64,000 bases of DNA. It comes from an uncultured Eubacteriales bacterium (GTDB lineage Bacteria > Bacillota > Clostridia > Oscillospirales > Acutalibacteraceae). The stretch covers positions 4,647-68,646 of the forward strand of contig CAKSJY010000007.1 of NCBI GenBank assembly GCA_934464585.1, in the 5' to 3' direction. Both the position numbers and the translations under genes were made by a program. A model generated the notes under the pieces. The model had not been told where the DNA came from. It saw only the letters and a program-made list of their open reading frames with translations, and made no database searches. Positions 32,314-41,200 of this stretch are shown here, piece after piece. The stretch's first letter is position 1; each line of letters opens with the position of its first letter.

Positions 32314-34530
32314 TTAACCTCTTTTTGTTTTCTTTTTATATTTAACTATTAAAATAACCGCAGAAACTGCTAAGATGGTTGCTAAGGTTAAAATAAAGTA
32401 TTTAACCCAAGAATTCTCATTTAACAGATCTTCAGAATTTAACAGTATATCAACATTTGTAACTTGAGATTTTTCTTCATTTGATAGAGAAGAATAGGAT
32501 GTTTTTGCAAATTTTATGGTTTTCAGATCAGAGTTTGTTGGATTATCCGGAATCTGATCGATTAGATTTATAACACTTTTAATATTTTTAGAGGAATCTG
32601 GGGCTATATCAATAACAGCTGACTTAATACCAACAGTTTCATCAATGTAAGCATCTGAGGAATAGGAATTATAACTAACTACAACACTATGCCCACCGCT
32701 TTGTAAATTGTCTAAGATTACATTACCATTTTCATCGGTTGTTGATGAAAGTGATGTGTTATCAACTTTTATAGACACTTCTTTATTGGCAAGAGGAATA
32801 CTATTTTCTTTTACAGAAATCTGTGCGCTATAATTTACAAACAAATCATTAGATTTAGGGGAAAGGAGAACTCTTTTTTGGTTTATAGGGTAATTAAATT
32901 CACCCGATCCTCTCATAGTCAATACATTAATATATTCAGCTAAAATATCAGAAAGATAATCTCCCTTAACAGAAACATCAATGTTACTTACCATTGGATA
33001 TTCTGAAATTGTATAATCATTGCAAGCAAATATAATTGGAGTAAGTGTATCATCGCGGTCAAGTTTTATTGCGTCGCTTCCATCTTCGTTTAAAATTACT
33101 ATTTTGGTAACTCGTCTGCCTTGATCTAGTTGTGGATTTTCAGTATCATAGGCATTTTGTGTTAGATCATACTCAATTCGCATACCGCCAATTTGAGGAA
33201 AACCTCCGAAAAATCCATCTATTGCTTCACCGGGTGACTCCGGAAGATTTTGTTTGCAGACGCCACGTTCCATTACTTTGTAAAGTGTGTTTGGAGTAAT
33301 AATTTGCAAAGTAAGTTTATTATCTAGAGGGAGAACCTCTAATATATTTTCCATTGAGATAAACCCTTTATCTATTTTGGAACGAACGGCACCACCATTT
33401 TCCATTGCGACTATTGGTAAAGCTCTATATTTAGTGCATTTTAAAAGTTTTCTGCTGTCGTATATCATTGCATCACAGATTAAAGACCCTAGATTTGTTT
33501 CAACCATTCTGCTGACATTTTTTCCGCTGTAATTACCTCCATACAAAGTAGTGGCGGTCTTTCCAACTACTGTTGATAATACAGGTTCGATTTTATCTGC
33601 GATAGAGTTATATTCGTCAGTTACATCCTGACTTGGTGTGTATTGTTTACCAAGTTCTTTAGCAGGAATTAATTGAGTATTTATTTTTGGACTATTTGAA
33701 GAATAATCAATCTCTATTTTTCCAAGGGTGTTAGATCCTGTTCCGGTTTGTTGAATGACAGTATTTCTGACTTTTTCGCTTATTGTGGAATGGCTATGGC
33801 CGTCAATAATTATATTTATTTCCGGTACAGACTCTGCGATTTCTCTGCTGGTTACACTACTGGAGGAGTCAATACCTATGTGCATTATTCCTATTATCAT
33901 ATCGACACCTTGTGCCTTAAGCTTTTCAACTTGCTCTTTTGAAGTTTGTATCTCATCTTTAAACGAAATACCTTCCAGATTTTCTGGAATAGTTGTTTTA
34001 GTTGTTTCCGAGGTAATTATTCCAAAAAAGCCTAATTTTTTGCCGCCGACTTCTTTAATAAAGTTTTCTCCGTTATTTCCGTTTACATCCTTTAAAAATA
34101 GATCACCATTGTATAATGTATTTGATGACACAACAGGGAAATTAGCCTTTTTAGCAATTTTCATGACGTTTTCTTGCCCGTAATCAAATTCATGATTTCC
34201 AAGTGTCATTCCGTCATATCCAGCGACATTCATTACATCTACAATATCAAGACCTTTACTAAATTTACCCATAGGGGTTCCTTGGGTAGCATCTCCGGCA
34301 TCAATCAAAATAGCATTGTTTGTGTTTTCTTTGGCACTTTTCACGACATCAAGACCTATTTGAGTCAGTTCATTTTGAGAATAAACACTGTTAATTCTGC
34401 CGTGCATATCATTGGTATGATAAATAACGATAGGGTCAGATGATGTAGAATATGCACTTAAAGGTATGCAAGATAGAATAATTGATAATGTCAATATTAT
34501 TGAAATAGATATGTGTACTCGTTTTTTCAT
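32314..34530 (-). CDS. Surface-anchored 5'-nucleotidase/phosphoesterase (first of pair)
   Basis: This 738-residue paralogue of the following gene has the same plan: signal peptide (about 1-30), metallophosphoesterase domain (YHTNDMHG, DAGDATQG, GNHEFDYG, IMHIG, GHSHS), nucleotidase domain (AMENGGAVRSKID, FPQIGGM), an Ig/CnaB-like segment, a helical stretch and a C-terminal membrane helix with KKKTKRG. Asp replaces Glu or the reverse at several non-ligand sites (GNHE here, GNHD in the partner). The substrate-contact motif reads NGGAVR instead of NGGGIR, so the two may prefer different nucleotides. GGGG precedes the ATG. It is the first gene of a two-gene operon with a visible promoter. Confidence 0.92.
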   Translation of the reverse strand: MKKRVHISISIILTLSIILSCIPLSAYSTSSDPIVIYHTNDMHGRINSVYSQNELTQIGLDVVKSAKENTNNAILIDAGDATQGTPMGKFSKGLDIVDVMNVAGYDGMTLGNHEFDYGQENVMKIAKKANFPVVSSNTLYNGDLFLKDVNGNNGENFIKEVGGKKLGFFGIITSETTKTTIPENLEGISFKDEIQTSKEQVEKLKAQGVDMIIGIMHIGIDSSSSVTSREIAESVPEINIIIDGHSHSTISEKVRNTVIQQTGTGSNTLGKIEIDYSSNSPKINTQLIPAKELGKQYTPSQDVTDEYNSIADKIEPVLSTVVGKTATTLYGGNYSGKNVSRMVETNLGSLICDAMIYDSRKLLKCTKYRALPIVAMENGGAVRSKIDKGFISMENILEVLPLDNKLTLQIITPNTLYKVMERGVCKQNLPESPGEAIDGFFGGFPQIGGMRIEYDLTQNAYDTENPQLDQGRRVTKIVILNEDGSDAIKLDRDDTLTPIIFACNDYTISEYPMVSNIDVSVKGDYLSDILAEYINVLTMRGSGEFNYPINQKRVLLSPKSNDLFVNYSAQISVKENSIPLANKEVSIKVDNTSLSSTTDENGNVILDNLQSGGHSVVVSYNSYSSDAYIDETVGIKSAVIDIAPDSSKNIKSVINLIDQIPDNPTNSDLKTIKFAKTSYSSLSNEEKSQVTNVDILLNSEDLLNENSWVKYFILTLATILAVSAVILIVKYKKKTKRG

Positions 34531-34598
34531 TATAATTGCCCCTTTCTTATAAAAATGTAAATATTAACTTATTAATTAGATAAGCTTGATTAAGAATG

Positions 34599-34638
34599 AT
34601 AACATAATTAATATATATGTTATAAACAATTCTGTCAA
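34599..34638 (-). promoter_or_regulatory. Promoter of the nucleotidase pair with an inverted repeat over the -10
   Basis: On the minus strand, TTGACA (34633-34638) and TATATT (34610-34615) are 17 bases apart. ATAACATA and TATGTTAT, nine bases apart (34599-34623), bracket the -10, the position expected for a repressor site. Confidence 0.6.
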
Positions 34639-34639
34639 T

Positions 34640-35230
34640 GAATTTATCCTGCCATTTTTCTAAAAGGTAGCGAATATTTTTAAAAAATTGAGTGAATTTT
34701 CATATAAATATATGATAAATAAAAGTCTTGATTGGCAAATTAAAAATATATTGTTCTACATACTAAGAGTATAAGTTCAAATATTAATTGAGCGATAGTA
34801 CTGACAAAATGGTTTGAGATTTAGAACAAAACAATAGGAACAGAATTTTAAATAGGTTTTAATTATCCAAATTAAATACTTATAATAAACGCCAACTTTT
34901 ACATAGAAGGCGGTCGCTTTTGATATTTAGTAATACAATTATCTACAAATTTTTCATAATTTGGTAGAATGATTGCTTTTTTATAAACTAATCCCTAATT
35001 ATTTACTATTATACAACTAAATATTGTTGCAATTCAATATAAATTACTTATTTTTTATCTATTCTATGTTTTGTCTAAAATAGGTTACGAAGTATAGGAT
35101 GCTTTTAGTGCTAAACTAACTATGGTTAGAATTAAAGTACTTTAGATGTATTAACTTTTAAATCTTGTTTCTATAATCATCTGTTATACTGCTTTTTACT
35201 TATTGAGATTGTTTCCATTGTTTGAAAATA
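34640..35230. other. Gene-free AT-rich stretch
   Basis: This is the main part of a 787-base gap between divergent genes. I found no frame with a ribosome-binding site, no tRNA, no riboswitch consensus and no repeat array. Small inverted repeats occur (CTAAC-TATG-GTTAG at 35116-35129; CGCC/GGCG near 34890-34912) but carry no T-tract. It may hold the remains of a decayed gene or long untranslated leaders. Confidence 0.5.
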
Positions 35231-35238
35231 TTTTAACG

Positions 35239-35263
35239 ATTTACTTAGTAAATGTGTTATAAT
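35239..35263 (+). promoter_or_regulatory. hflX promoter, extended -10 with palindromic -35 region
   Basis: TGT-TATAAT is an extended -10 element. There is no good -35. In its place lies the near-perfect palindrome ATTTACTTAGTAAAT, a plausible activator or repressor site. Confidence 0.5.
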
Positions 35264-35317
35264 ACTATATATCAGTATATAAACGGAAAAAACTGAAGAG
35301 AAAGAGAGGTACTAAGT

Positions 35318-36559
35318 ATGTACGATAACGAGATAAAAAAAGAGAAAGTATTGCTTGTAAGTATAGATACGGGCGAATATGATGCTCAAAGCTCTTTATT
35401 AGAGCTTTCGGAACTTGTAAAAACTGCGAACGGTGATCCGGTATTTACCGTATTACAAAAAAGAGAAAAGCCTGATTTTGCAACATGTATCGGATCTGGC
35501 AGGCTTGAAGAAATGAAAAATATATGTGAAAATTATGATATAGATTTAATTGTGTTCGACTGTGAATTAACACCTACCCAGATAAGAAATTTGGAAAATT
35601 ATACAAATCTTAGAGTAATTGACAGAACAATGCTTATTTTAGATATATTTGCCTTGAGAGCAAAGTCTAAAGAAGGTAAGCTTCAGGTTGAGCTTGCACA
35701 GCTTAAATATATGTTGCCAAGGCTTTCGGGTAAAGGTGCATCATTGTCGAGACTTGGTGGAGGAATAGGTACCAGGGGTCCCGGTGAAACTAAGCTTGAA
35801 ACAGATAAGCGGCATATAAGAGAAAGAATGCAATATTTAAAAGAAAAAATTGGCGAAATAGAAAAACAGAGAAGTTCACTTAGAAAGAGAAGAAAGAAGG
35901 ACGGATTTGTTACAGTAGCTATTGTAGGATACACAAATGCCGGAAAGTCTACTCTTATGAATACACTTACTAAAGCTGGTGTTTTAGCAGAGGACAAGCT
36001 TTTTGCAACACTTGATCCGTCATCTAAGATTTTAACGCTAGAAAATGGTGTGAAAGTAATTGTAATTGATACAGTAGGTTTTATAAGAAGACTACCACAC
36101 CATTTGGTAGAAGCATTTAAGTCGACGCTTGAGGAAGCTGCACTTGCCGATATTATATTGAATGTTTGTGATTCATCAAATCCGGAAGCTAAGTTACATT
36201 TGGATGTTACTCGTGAACTTTTATTAAGTTTGGGCTGTATGAATAAGCCAATAATAAATGTAATGAATAAGTATGATTTGATAGCCTCGCAGGATAATTT
36301 AGCAGGAAGCATGAATGTTGTAATGGTTTCTGCTAAGGACGGTTATGGAATTCATGAGCTCTTAAAGGCAATCGAAAACAACTTGCCGTTTAAAATGGTT
36401 GACAGAAAATATCTATTTGATTTTAAAAATGTTGGTAAAGCAGAGATACTTAGAAAAAACGGAAATATAAAATCAGAAGAGTATATAGACTCAGGTTTAT
36501 TGATAGAAGCTATTGTAGAAGAAAGAATTTCAAATATGCTTTCTGAATTTATTGTATAG
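35318..36559 (+). CDS. hflX: GTPase HflX
   Basis: This ribosome-associated GTPase splits stalled or hibernating 70S ribosomes under stress. The N-terminal domain contains CIGSGRLEEMKN and FDCELTPTQIRNLE. The linker helices carry LPRLSGKGASLSRLGGGIGTRGPGE by segments. The G domain has GYTNAGKSTLMN, DTVGFIRRLPHHLVEAFKST and NKYD. Its 413 residues are normal. AGAGGT lies eight bases before the ATG. It is not next to hfq. Confidence 0.96.
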   Translation: MYDNEIKKEKVLLVSIDTGEYDAQSSLLELSELVKTANGDPVFTVLQKREKPDFATCIGSGRLEEMKNICENYDIDLIVFDCELTPTQIRNLENYTNLRVIDRTMLILDIFALRAKSKEGKLQVELAQLKYMLPRLSGKGASLSRLGGGIGTRGPGETKLETDKRHIRERMQYLKEKIGEIEKQRSSLRKRRKKDGFVTVAIVGYTNAGKSTLMNTLTKAGVLAEDKLFATLDPSSKILTLENGVKVIVIDTVGFIRRLPHHLVEAFKSTLEEAALADIILNVCDSSNPEAKLHLDVTRELLLSLGCMNKPIINVMNKYDLIASQDNLAGSMNVVMVSAKDGYGIHELLKAIENNLPFKMVDRKYLFDFKNVGKAEILRKNGNIKSEEYIDSGLLIEAIVEERISNMLSEFIV

Positions 36560-36589
36560 TTTTATTATAATTGTTTGAGTTATTTTCAC

Positions 36590-36619
36590 TTGACAGTTAT
36601 ACAGATTTAACGGTAGAAT
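36590..36619 (+). promoter_or_regulatory. Promoter of the RNase J gene
   Basis: TTGACA and TAGAAT are 18 bases apart, leaving a leader of about 130 bases before the GTG start. Confidence 0.55.
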
Positions 36620-36686
36620 ATACTGTGTCTTAATGTGTTCGGATATTCTATTTTTAGATCAGAAAACGTTTAATGTGTTTAGAAAA

Positions 36687-36721
36687 AAGCTGTTCGTATC
36701 GTTTAGAATCAGCTTGTTTTT
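36687..36721 (+). terminator. Terminator-like hairpin in the RNase J leader
   Basis: AAGCTG with TTC pairs with GAA and CAGCTT across one bulged T, and GTTTTT follows. It lies between the promoter and the ribosome-binding site, so it could act as an attenuator or as a self-cleavage target for RNase J. Confidence 0.45.
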
Positions 36722-36754
36722 AATATAAAAAATAATAAAATCGGAGGTTGTATT

Positions 36755-38749
36755 GTGTCAAAAAACAATCAGTATAAAAATAGTAAGGGCATAAACGGTG
36801 GCGATGATCAGTTTATGAAGCAGAGCGATCAAATGCTAAGCATAGCGTCATCACATAAACCACAAAGTGTCCAAAAGGAGAAACATAAAGAAGCCAAAAA
36901 AGAGGCTAATAATGAATCAAAGAAAGAATTAAAGCCGGAAAATAAACGTGAGGTAAGAAAACCTCGCTCAAGAAAAAAACAGATAAAGGATGATACTGCT
37001 TCAATTCCTGCAGTACAGGTATCAGAAACAAAAAGTAAGTCTCATAAATCATCGAGTAGGCTTGTAAATCGCAAGTCCAAATCTAAGACAGCCCCTTCTA
37101 TTAAAGTAATGTTTTTGGGTGGCTTGAATGAAATTGGTAAAAACCTAACATTGTTTGAATGTCAGGGAGATATGTTTATCTTAGACTGTGGAATGACATT
37201 CCCGGATGGTGATATGCTTGGAGTAGATCTTGTTATTCCGGATTTCACATATATAGAAAAAAATATAGATAAGATTAAGGGTATAGTGATTACTCACGGT
37301 CATGAAGACCATATAGGAGCTATACCATATTTGCTAAAGAAGGTTTCTTTACCGATTTATGGTACTCCACTTTCTATAGGTTTGATAGGAAGTAAATTCA
37401 AGGAACATGGAATTCGAAAGAATTCAGATCTTCATATAATTAAACCGGGTGACAGAGTAAAACTTGGATGTATGGAAGTTGAACCTATTCATGTAAATCA
37501 TTCTATCCCGGATGCTGTTGGTGTTGCTATTTATTCGCCTGCAGGTACATTGGTTCACACAGGTGACTTTAAAATAGATTGCACTCCAACTCAAGGTGAA
37601 ATGATTGACTTAGCACGTTTTGCTGAACTTGGTAAAGAAGGTGTTCTTGCACTATTTGCCGATTCGACTAACGCTGAACGTCAGGGTTATACGATGACTG
37701 AAAAGAAGATTAGTGCATCATTTGATAAGCTATTTAATGCTGCAGGTTCCAAAAGAATAATTATAGCTACATTCTCTTCTAATATAAGTAGAATACAACA
37801 GATTGTAAACTGTGCACATAAATACGGAAGAAAGGTTTGCTTCTCTGGAAGAAGTATGTGTAACTATGTAAATATATCAAGTGAACTTGGGTATATAGAT
37901 ATTCCACCTGAAGTACTTTTAGATATAAATTTAATAAACAGCTATCCAAAAGAAAAAGTTGTTCTTATTACAACTGGAAGTCAGGGAGAGCCTATGTCGG
38001 CACTTTCAAGAATGGCTTCTTCAGAACACAAAAAAATATCGGTAGGTCCGGAAGATTTCATCATTATTTCAGCAAACCCTATACCCGGTAATGAAAAGAC
38101 AGTCGGTGATGTAATAAATGATCTTATGAAGCTTGGATGTCATGTTGTGTATGAATCAATGTATGAAGTACACGTTTCAGGTCATGCTTGCCAGGAAGAA
38201 CTTAAAATTATGCAGGGTATAGTAAAACCAAAGTACTTTATACCAGTCCATGGAGAGCAAAAGCATCTTGTTAAACATGCAGAACTTGCAAAAATGATGG
38301 GAATGAAAGCAAGTAACGTGTTTATCGGGGATGTTGGAAATGCTGTCGAAATAAACAGGGATTACATGAAAAAATTACCGGATGTTCCGGCAGGTAAGAT
38401 ATTAATAGATGGTTTGGGCGTCGGAGATGTTGGTAATATAGTGCTACGAGATAGAAAACATCTTTCTGAAGACGGATTAATTGTTGTTGTTGCAACTATC
38501 GAATCACAAACCGGTAATATAGTATCAGGTCCTGATATTGTTTCAAGAGGCTTTGTTTATGTAAGAGAGTCTGAAGAATTAATAGAAAGTGCAAGAAAAG
38601 CGGCTCTTCAGGCTATTGAAAAGTGTACTCAAGAAAATATATATGATTGGGGAACAATTAAAAACAGCATAAAAGACGATTTATCAAAATTGTTTTATAA
38701 TAAAACAAGAAGAGATCCAATGATATTGCCAATTTTGATGGAAGTGTAG
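36755..38749 (+). CDS. rnj: Ribonuclease J with long basic N-terminal extension
   Basis: This metallo-beta-lactamase-fold RNase has 5'-3' exonuclease and endonuclease activity and is central to mRNA decay in Firmicutes. The catalytic motif THGHEDHIG is at 180-188; further ligands lie in the HTGDFKID segment and near the C-terminal FIPVHGE. The beta-CASP region and a C-terminal domain complete the 664 residues. Residues 1-115 are a Lys/Ser/Glu-rich, apparently disordered extension absent from Bacillus RNase J1 (about 555 residues). It may bind RNA or partner proteins. The GTG start has GGAGG upstream and the extension is in frame from it. Confidence 0.95.
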   Translation: MSKNNQYKNSKGINGGDDQFMKQSDQMLSIASSHKPQSVQKEKHKEAKKEANNESKKELKPENKREVRKPRSRKKQIKDDTASIPAVQVSETKSKSHKSSSRLVNRKSKSKTAPSIKVMFLGGLNEIGKNLTLFECQGDMFILDCGMTFPDGDMLGVDLVIPDFTYIEKNIDKIKGIVITHGHEDHIGAIPYLLKKVSLPIYGTPLSIGLIGSKFKEHGIRKNSDLHIIKPGDRVKLGCMEVEPIHVNHSIPDAVGVAIYSPAGTLVHTGDFKIDCTPTQGEMIDLARFAELGKEGVLALFADSTNAERQGYTMTEKKISASFDKLFNAAGSKRIIIATFSSNISRIQQIVNCAHKYGRKVCFSGRSMCNYVNISSELGYIDIPPEVLLDINLINSYPKEKVVLITTGSQGEPMSALSRMASSEHKKISVGPEDFIIISANPIPGNEKTVGDVINDLMKLGCHVVYESMYEVHVSGHACQEELKIMQGIVKPKYFIPVHGEQKHLVKHAELAKMMGMKASNVFIGDVGNAVEINRDYMKKLPDVPAGKILIDGLGVGDVGNIVLRDRKHLSEDGLIVVVATIESQTGNIVSGPDIVSRGFVYVRESEELIESARKAALQAIEKCTQENIYDWGTIKNSIKDDLSKLFYNKTRRDPMILPILMEV

Positions 38750-38794
38750 CTTTAACATTTTACGAATATTATAGTGTAGGAGGCAATGTGCTTT

Positions 38795-40711
38795 ATGAAA
38801 AAATTTTCTTATAGGCTTTTAGCCGACTACTTGTTGGCAGTGACGTTAACATTAATTTTAATAAGCTGTATTTTGGGAATGTCTTTGGCTGCTTTAGAGA
38901 TAATAGCGTTGCTGTTTTGTATAGTATTAGTAATAATAAATATTGTTAATATTAATAGAACAGAAAAACCATCAAAAACTTTTGAAAAACATTTGGCAGA
39001 AAGTTTATACAAAAACATGCTGGAATCGACCAAAGCTCCTATTGCTATTATTGACGAAAACAGAGTTATTAAATGGAGCAATAAATGCTTTAAGTCGGAA
39101 TTTGGTAAGAACTCACCAGAAATAGATGAAGTTATAAAAAATGAAGACGATATTTCAGATGATTTTAGTTCTGTAAAGATTTTAGATGTTTCATATAATG
39201 TTATTTCTGCAAAACTTAAAGGATATACAGTTCTATATTTTGTCGAAGATAAGAGATTTAATAAAGTAAGTTTAAAATATAATCAAAGTAAGCCTGTAGT
39301 AGCGATGCTCATGTTCGACAATAGGGAAGAATTTGAAATTGATGCTATAGACAACGAAGATGCTCAGATTATTGCAAAGGTTGAAAGTACAATTCAACAG
39401 TGGGCAGCCGGTACAACAGGTTTCTACAAAAAATTAAGCAATTCCAGATATTTGGTAGTATTTGAAGAAAAGAATCTGAAGGCGTTTATTAAGGAAAAGT
39501 TTAAGATTTTGGAAGATATAAGGCAAATAAAATCTGATGATAAACGATTTGCTACCATATCAATTGGAATAGGTAGAAATGCCGAAACGTTGAAAGAATG
39601 TGAACTTTGGGCAAGAAATGCTTTAGATATGGCATTGGGTCGTGGTGGAGACCAAGTTGTTATAAAAGAAGGGAAAAACTATAGCTTCTTTGGTGGTATT
39701 TCTAAAGAAACAGAGAAAAGAAGTAAGGTAAGGGCTAGAATTATCGCAATGACGTTGTCTGACCAAATAGATAACAGTGATAAAGTCTTAATAATGGGAC
39801 ATAGGTTTTCTGATTTAGACAGTGTCGGTGCCTCTGTTGGTATGTATAGTGCGGTCACAAAAGCTAAAAAGAAGGAAGCACATATAGTAATAGACAAAAA
39901 TGAAACGTTAGCATTACCACTTGTGAAAAATATAGAGTCTATTTCCGGTGAGGATATATTTATATCCAGAAAATCAGCACTTGATTTAATTACAGAAAAT
40001 ACCTTGCTAATTATTGTTGATACGCATTCAATAGATTTTTTGGAGTGTAAAGAACTATATGAAAAATCGCACAAAGTAGTTGTTATTGATCACCATAGAA
40101 TGATGGTTAATTATATTTCAAATGCAATAGTTTTTTATCACGAACCATATGCTTCATCTGCTTCTGAGATGGTTACAGAACTAGTACAATATATTGGTAA
40201 TGTACATTTAAATCGAATAGAGGCAGAGGCTCTCTTGTCTGGAATTATGCTTGATAGCAAAAATTTTGTACTGAAAACAGGTGTTAGGACATTTGAAGCA
40301 GCGGCATATTTAAAAAGAAAAGGCGCAGATACTGTTGAAGTTAAGCGAATGTTTTCTAATTCTATTAACACATATAAAGTTAAATATCAGCTTATATCAG
40401 ATGCGGAAATATTTAATAGCTGTGCGATAGCGTGTGCAGAAGAAAACTCAGAGGATATACGTATTGCATCAGCCCAGGCTGCAGATGAGTTATTAGGAAT
40501 ACAAGGTGTTAAGGCCTCATTTGTAATTTATTCTACAGAGGGCTGTGTTAACATTTCAGCAAGATCATTTGGAGATGTAAATGTTCAGCTTATAATGGAA
40601 AAAATGGGTGGCGGAGGCCACCAAACAATGGCAGGCGCTCAAATTAAAGGAAAAAGCACAAAAGAAGTAATTAAAAATTTGATAGAAATTATAAGTCCAA
40701 TGGAAATATAA
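38795..40711 (+). CDS. gdpP: Cyclic-di-AMP phosphodiesterase GdpP
   Basis: This membrane-bound enzyme degrades c-di-AMP to pApA. Two N-terminal helices (about 8-55) are followed by a PAS domain, a degenerate GGDEF domain and a DHH/DHHA1 phosphodiesterase: GHRFSDLDSVGAS, DTHSID, DHHRM and the closing GGGGHQTMAGAQI. It has 638 residues. The ATG at 38795 fits AGGAGG better than one nine bases earlier. It heads the conserved gdpP-rplI-dnaB order. The pApA it makes is a substrate for the NrnA encoded at 11322. Confidence 0.95.
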   Translation: MKKFSYRLLADYLLAVTLTLILISCILGMSLAALEIIALLFCIVLVIINIVNINRTEKPSKTFEKHLAESLYKNMLESTKAPIAIIDENRVIKWSNKCFKSEFGKNSPEIDEVIKNEDDISDDFSSVKILDVSYNVISAKLKGYTVLYFVEDKRFNKVSLKYNQSKPVVAMLMFDNREEFEIDAIDNEDAQIIAKVESTIQQWAAGTTGFYKKLSNSRYLVVFEEKNLKAFIKEKFKILEDIRQIKSDDKRFATISIGIGRNAETLKECELWARNALDMALGRGGDQVVIKEGKNYSFFGGISKETEKRSKVRARIIAMTLSDQIDNSDKVLIMGHRFSDLDSVGASVGMYSAVTKAKKKEAHIVIDKNETLALPLVKNIESISGEDIFISRKSALDLITENTLLIIVDTHSIDFLECKELYEKSHKVVVIDHHRMMVNYISNAIVFYHEPYASSASEMVTELVQYIGNVHLNRIEAEALLSGIMLDSKNFVLKTGVRTFEAAAYLKRKGADTVEVKRMFSNSINTYKVKYQLISDAEIFNSCAIACAEENSEDIRIASAQAADELLGIQGVKASFVIYSTEGCVNISARSFGDVNVQLIMEKMGGGGHQTMAGAQIKGKSTKEVIKNLIEIISPMEI

Positions 40712-40729
40712 AATAAAGGCGGGATAAAG

Positions 40730-41176
40730 ATGAAAGTAATATTATTGCAAGATGTTAAAGGTAAGGGCAAAAAGGGAGATTTGGTAAATGTATCTGATGG
40801 CTATGCGAGAAATTGTCTATTTCCGCAGAAGTTAGCAGAAGAAGCTACCAATAAAGCAATGAATGAGTTAAAAAATGCAAAGGCATCTATGGCGCATAAA
40901 ATAGAAGTAGAAAAGGCAGAAGCCCAAAAAATTTGTGATTTAATATCTGAAAAAACAATAAAAATCACAGCAAAATCCGGTAAATCCGGTAAACTTTTTG
41001 GATCTATTACATCTAAAGAGATTGCAAGTGAAATTAACAAACTTTTTGGAGTTTCAATTGAAAAAAGAAAAATACATCTAAAAGAAGAGATAAAAGCTTG
41101 TGGAACATATCCATGCGAAATAAAGCTTTATACACAAATTATAGCTAAGGTATATATATCGGTTATAGAGGAATAG
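40730..41176 (+). CDS. rplI: 50S ribosomal protein L9
   Basis: This large-subunit protein has the N-terminal signature VILLQDVKGKGKKGDLVNVSDGYARNCLFP by segments, a long connecting helix and a C-terminal domain. It has 148 residues. It lies 18 bases after gdpP and 24 before dnaB. Confidence 0.97.
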   Translation: MKVILLQDVKGKGKKGDLVNVSDGYARNCLFPQKLAEEATNKAMNELKNAKASMAHKIEVEKAEAQKICDLISEKTIKITAKSGKSGKLFGSITSKEIASEINKLFGVSIEKRKIHLKEEIKACGTYPCEIKLYTQIIAKVYISVIEE

Positions 41177-41200
41177 TTTTGATATCAAAGGAGAATACAA

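Noticed and set aside
30053..34530. Possibility that the tandem nucleotidase genes are one gene split by a frameshift
   Set aside because: Each has its own signal peptide, full set of motifs and C-terminal anchor, so they are a duplication.
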